From the NCBI GenBank assembly GCA_030831375.1, contig JAURLF010000221.1:1-13948 (forward strand): 13,948 bases of DNA. Reading direction: 5' to 3'. Under the pieces are notes generated by a model. That model was given only the letters and a program-made list of their open reading frames with translations, made no database searches and was not told where the DNA came from. Source of the DNA: Gaiellales bacterium. Its GTDB lineage: Bacteria; Actinomycetota; Thermoleophilia; Gaiellales; F1-60-MAGs149. Both the position numbers and the translations under genes were made by a program. Of the stretch, positions 12,416 through 13,948 are shown one piece after another; position 1 is the stretch's first letter; every line of letters begins with the position of its first letter.

Positions 12416-13032
12416 GGGCGCTCGGCGACGAGCGCGACGTGCGGGAACAGCCCGAGGTCGGGCAGCTCGACGGGCACGGGGTGCTCCTCGACGATGCGGA
12501 AGCCCGCGTCGCGCACCGCGCGGGCGGTGTCGCGATTGGGGTGGCAGCCCTGGGCGAGGCGACGCCAGACGGGCTCGACGAGGTCCTGTCGGCGCGCCGT
12601 GCGCGGGTCGCTGGCGCGCACGTGCTCGAGCAGGAGCAGCCGGCCGCCGGGCCGGAGCACGCGGCGGGCCTCGGCGAGCGCGGCCTCGGGATCGGGCACC
12701 GAGCAGAGGACGAGCGTGGCGAGCACGCAGTCCGCGGACGCGTCGGCGAGGGGCAGCCGCTCGGCGGTGCCGTCGACCACCTCCGCGCCGAGCGCGGCGG
12801 CCGGGGCCGCGAGGCGCCGGCGCATGGCGGGCGACGGCTCGACGAGGACGAGCCGCTCGAGCGCGTCCGCCTGGTAGAAGGGCAGGTTCGCGCCCGTGCC
12901 GGCGCCGAGCTCGACGATGACGCCGCGGGCCCGATGCGCGAGCCAGCGGCGCCAGCCGCGCATCGCCTCGGACTCCGAGGCGACGAGCCGGGCGCAGCCG
13001 GCGGCGAAGAGGCGGTCCCCGAGGCGGCTCAC
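12412..13032 (-). CDS. class I SAM-dependent methyltransferase
   Basis: A 206-residue cytosolic methyltransferase. Motif I is VIVELGAGTGANL (38-50), the acidic end of beta 2 is E65 (LVLVEPSPAM, 61-70), the next SAM contact region is VVDGTAERLPLADASAD (85-101), and motif IV/post-motif strands follow (CVLATLVLCSVPDP, then RRVLRPGGRLLLLEHV). The C-terminal GCHPNRDTARAVRDAGF (162-178) recalls the GC..x..R.T...AGF segment of METTL7/UbiE-like enzymes, so a small-molecule, thiol or lipid acceptor is more likely than RNA or DNA; this is inference. The start is taken at the GTG at 13032: TAGAAC stands 8 nt upstream, there is no ribosome binding site, and the frame further upstream (to 13116) crosses the AT-rich regulatory region and encodes nothing family-like. 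It converges on the decarboxylase gene with overlapping stops and diverges from malate synthase. Confidence 0.88.
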   Translation of the reverse strand: MSRLGDRLFAAGCARLVASESEAMRGWRRWLAHRARGVIVELGAGTGANLPFYQADALERLVLVEPSPAMRRRLAAPAAALGAEVVDGTAERLPLADASADCVLATLVLCSVPDPEAALAEARRVLRPGGRLLLLEHVRASDPRTARRQDLVEPVWRRLAQGCHPNRDTARAVRDAGFRIVEEHPVPVELPDLGLFPHVALVAERP

Positions 13033-13039
13033 GCGTCCA

Positions 13040-13045
13040 GTTCTA
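13040..13045 (-). promoter_or_regulatory. candidate -10 box of the methyltransferase gene
   Basis: On the minus strand TTGGTAGAAC: a TGn extension and TAGAAC, predicting a start at 13033, one base before the GTG. No Shine-Dalgarno is present. The hexamer ends in C, not T, so support is modest. Confidence 0.35.
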
Positions 13046-13077
13046 CCAAGGGGCGGCACGCCGGCAGCCGCTGCGGC

Positions 13078-13083
13078 TATCGT
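13078..13083 (+). promoter_or_regulatory. candidate -10 box of the malate synthase gene
   Basis: TATCGT in the context GCGGCTATCGTG, similar to the CGGCTACGATG ahead of ilvD. The predicted start near 13090 gives a leader of about 61 nt beginning just before the half-site array. An alternative -10 is ATTAAT at 13116-13121 inside the array, which would give a 23-nt leader. The choice cannot be made by eye. Confidence 0.35.
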
Positions 13084-13097
13084 GTGCGCCGGGACAG

Positions 13098-13128
13098 ATC
13101 GGATGAATCCGATCAATTAATCGGATTC
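13098..13128. promoter_or_regulatory. operator-like array of three alternating ATCGGAT sites
   Basis: ATCGGAT occurs at 13098-13104, as its reverse complement at 13107-13113 and again directly at 13120-13126. The last two extend to perfect 9-bp arms, GAATCCGAT (13105-13113) and ATCGGATTC (13120-13128), around CAATTA. The block is strikingly AT-rich for this genome and sits 22 nt before the malate synthase start codon, beside or over its promoter. This is the form of a repressor binding site; the regulator is unknown. Confidence 0.65.
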
Positions 13129-13150
13129 CACCTATGAGTAGGAGCAGCGC

Positions 13151-13948
13151 ATGACCGTCCCCCCCGGACTCGAGATCGTCGGCCCCGTCCCCGCCGAGCG
13201 CACCGCGATCCTGTCCGACGACGCCCTCGCCCTCGCCGCGCGGCTGCAGCGCGAGCTCGGCCCGCGCCGCACCGAGCTGCTCGCCGCCCGCGCCGCCCGC
13301 CAGGCGCGCCTCGACCGCGGCGACGAGCTCGGCTACCTCGAGGAGACGCGCGCGATCCGCGAGGGCGACTGGCGCGTCGCCCCCGCCCCGCCCGCGCTCC
13401 AGGACCGCCGCGTCGAGATCACCGGCCCCGCCGAGCCGAAGATGATGATCAACGCCCTCAACTCGGGCGCCCGCGTCTTCATGTGCGACCTCGAGGACGC
13501 CCTGTCGCCGACGTGGGCGAACGTCCTCGACGGCCAGCAGGCCCTGCGCGACGCCGTCCGCCGCGAGCTCGAGTTCACGAGCCCGGAGGGCAGGGAGTAC
13601 CGGCTGCACGAGGAGATCGCGACCCTGATCGTGCGCCCGCGCGGCTGGCACCTCGAGGAGCGCCACGTGCTGCTCAACGGCGAGCCCCTCGCCGGCGGCC
13701 TCTTCGACCTCGCGCTCCACCTGACCCACAACGCCCACGAGCTGCTCGCGCGCGGCTCCGGCCCGTACCTGTACCTGCCGAAGCTCGAGTCGCACCTCGA
13801 GGCGCGCCTGTGGAACGACGCCTTCCTGATCGCGCAGGAGGAGCTCGGCCTGCCGGTCGGCACGATCCGCGCCACCGTCCTGATCGAGACCCTGCCCGCC
13901 GCCTTCGAGATGGAGGAGATCCTCTACGAGCTGCGCGACCACTCGGCC
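13151..13948 (+). CDS. aceB: malate synthase A, N-terminal half (partial)
   Basis: The glyoxylate-shunt enzyme that condenses acetyl-CoA with glyoxylate to malate. The window ends in frame after 266 residues, about half of the usual ~530. Recognisable parts: KMMINALNSGARVFMCDLED (97-116), RPRGWHL (162-168, with R164 in the position of the catalytic arginine), YLPKLESHLEARLWND (208-223) and IRATVLIETLPAAFEMEEIL (239-258) with E246 as the expected Mg ligand. These are MSA-type (AceB) rather than MSG-type (GlcB) features. The ATG is supported by AGGAG at 13140-13144, 6 nt upstream. Expression is probably controlled through the AT-rich inverted repeats ahead of it, as expected for a gene needed on acetate or fatty acids. 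Whether isocitrate lyase (aceA) follows is beyond the window. Confidence 0.97.
   Translation, partial: MTVPPGLEIVGPVPAERTAILSDDALALAARLQRELGPRRTELLAARAARQARLDRGDELGYLEETRAIREGDWRVAPAPPALQDRRVEITGPAEPKMMINALNSGARVFMCDLEDALSPTWANVLDGQQALRDAVRRELEFTSPEGREYRLHEEIATLIVRPRGWHLEERHVLLNGEPLAGGLFDLALHLTHNAHELLARGSGPYLYLPKLESHLEARLWNDAFLIAQEELGLPVGTIRATVLIETLPAAFEMEEILYELRDHSA

Noticed and set aside
13033..13116. A longer methyltransferase starting at the ATG at 13116.
   Set aside because: The added 28 residues span the AT-rich operator region and the candidate promoter and resemble nothing in the family.
13043..13942. A 299-residue open frame antisense to malate synthase.
   Set aside because: The opposite strand encodes clear malate synthase A motifs with a ribosome binding site; the antisense product is a compositional shadow.
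1..13948. A hidden defence, phage or secondary-metabolite system.
   Set aside because: All genes belong to common core families with even composition; recQ and the MBL gene have no defence-type neighbours, and there are no integrase, transposase or attachment-like repeats.

Overview
The window is a very GC-rich (clearly above 70% G+C), gene-dense piece of bacterial chromosome. The gene set (peptide-type ABC ATPases, RecQ-type helicase, IlvD, the rimP-nusA-ylxR-infB operon, DTD, a short-type Orn/Lys/Arg decarboxylase and malate synthase A), the base composition and the recurrent leaderless-looking starts suggest an actinomycetote, perhaps of the Thermoleophilia/Solirubrobacterales kind. That placement is inference from style, not from a marker gene. 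I see no mobile element, CRISPR array, tRNA, rRNA, phage gene or recognisable defence island. The region reads as core chromosome.

Layout. Positions 1-1196 (+) hold the end of one OppD/DppD-type ATPase and a complete OppF/DppF-type ATPase joined by an ATGA overlap, the distal end of an importer operon. A RecQ-family helicase (1228-3033, +) and dihydroxy-acid dehydratase ilvD (3071-4738, +) follow, each with its own -10-like box just before the start codon. A leftward operon runs from about 10383 to 4740: rimP, nusA, ylxR, infB and a metallo-beta-lactamase-fold hydrolase, with gaps of -4 to 12 nt. It carries transcription elongation/antitermination and translation initiation functions. The MBL gene sits where rbfA often follows infB. 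ilvD and the MBL gene converge with one base between their stops. Upstream of rimP lie an intrinsic terminator-like hairpin with a T tract, a candidate promoter and then dtd (10865-10422, -). dtd is divergent from a PLP-dependent decarboxylase (10988-12415, +), with palindromic and phased repeats between them. The decarboxylase converges on a SAM methyltransferase (13032-12412, -), their stops sharing one CTAG. The window closes with a truncated malate synthase A gene (13151 onward, +), preceded by an unusually AT-rich array of three alternating ATCGGAT half-sites.

I do not see a clear previously undescribed multi-gene system. The most useful leads are regulatory or architectural: the operator-like array before malate synthase, the terminator between a candidate promoter and the nusA operon, an S4-like module plus acidic tail at the NusA C-terminus, the RecQ protein with a winged-helix-like segment before its zinc cysteines, and a set of apparently leaderless genes. 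No stretch longer than 300 bases lacks a gene; the largest spacers (about 120 nt) are described individually.
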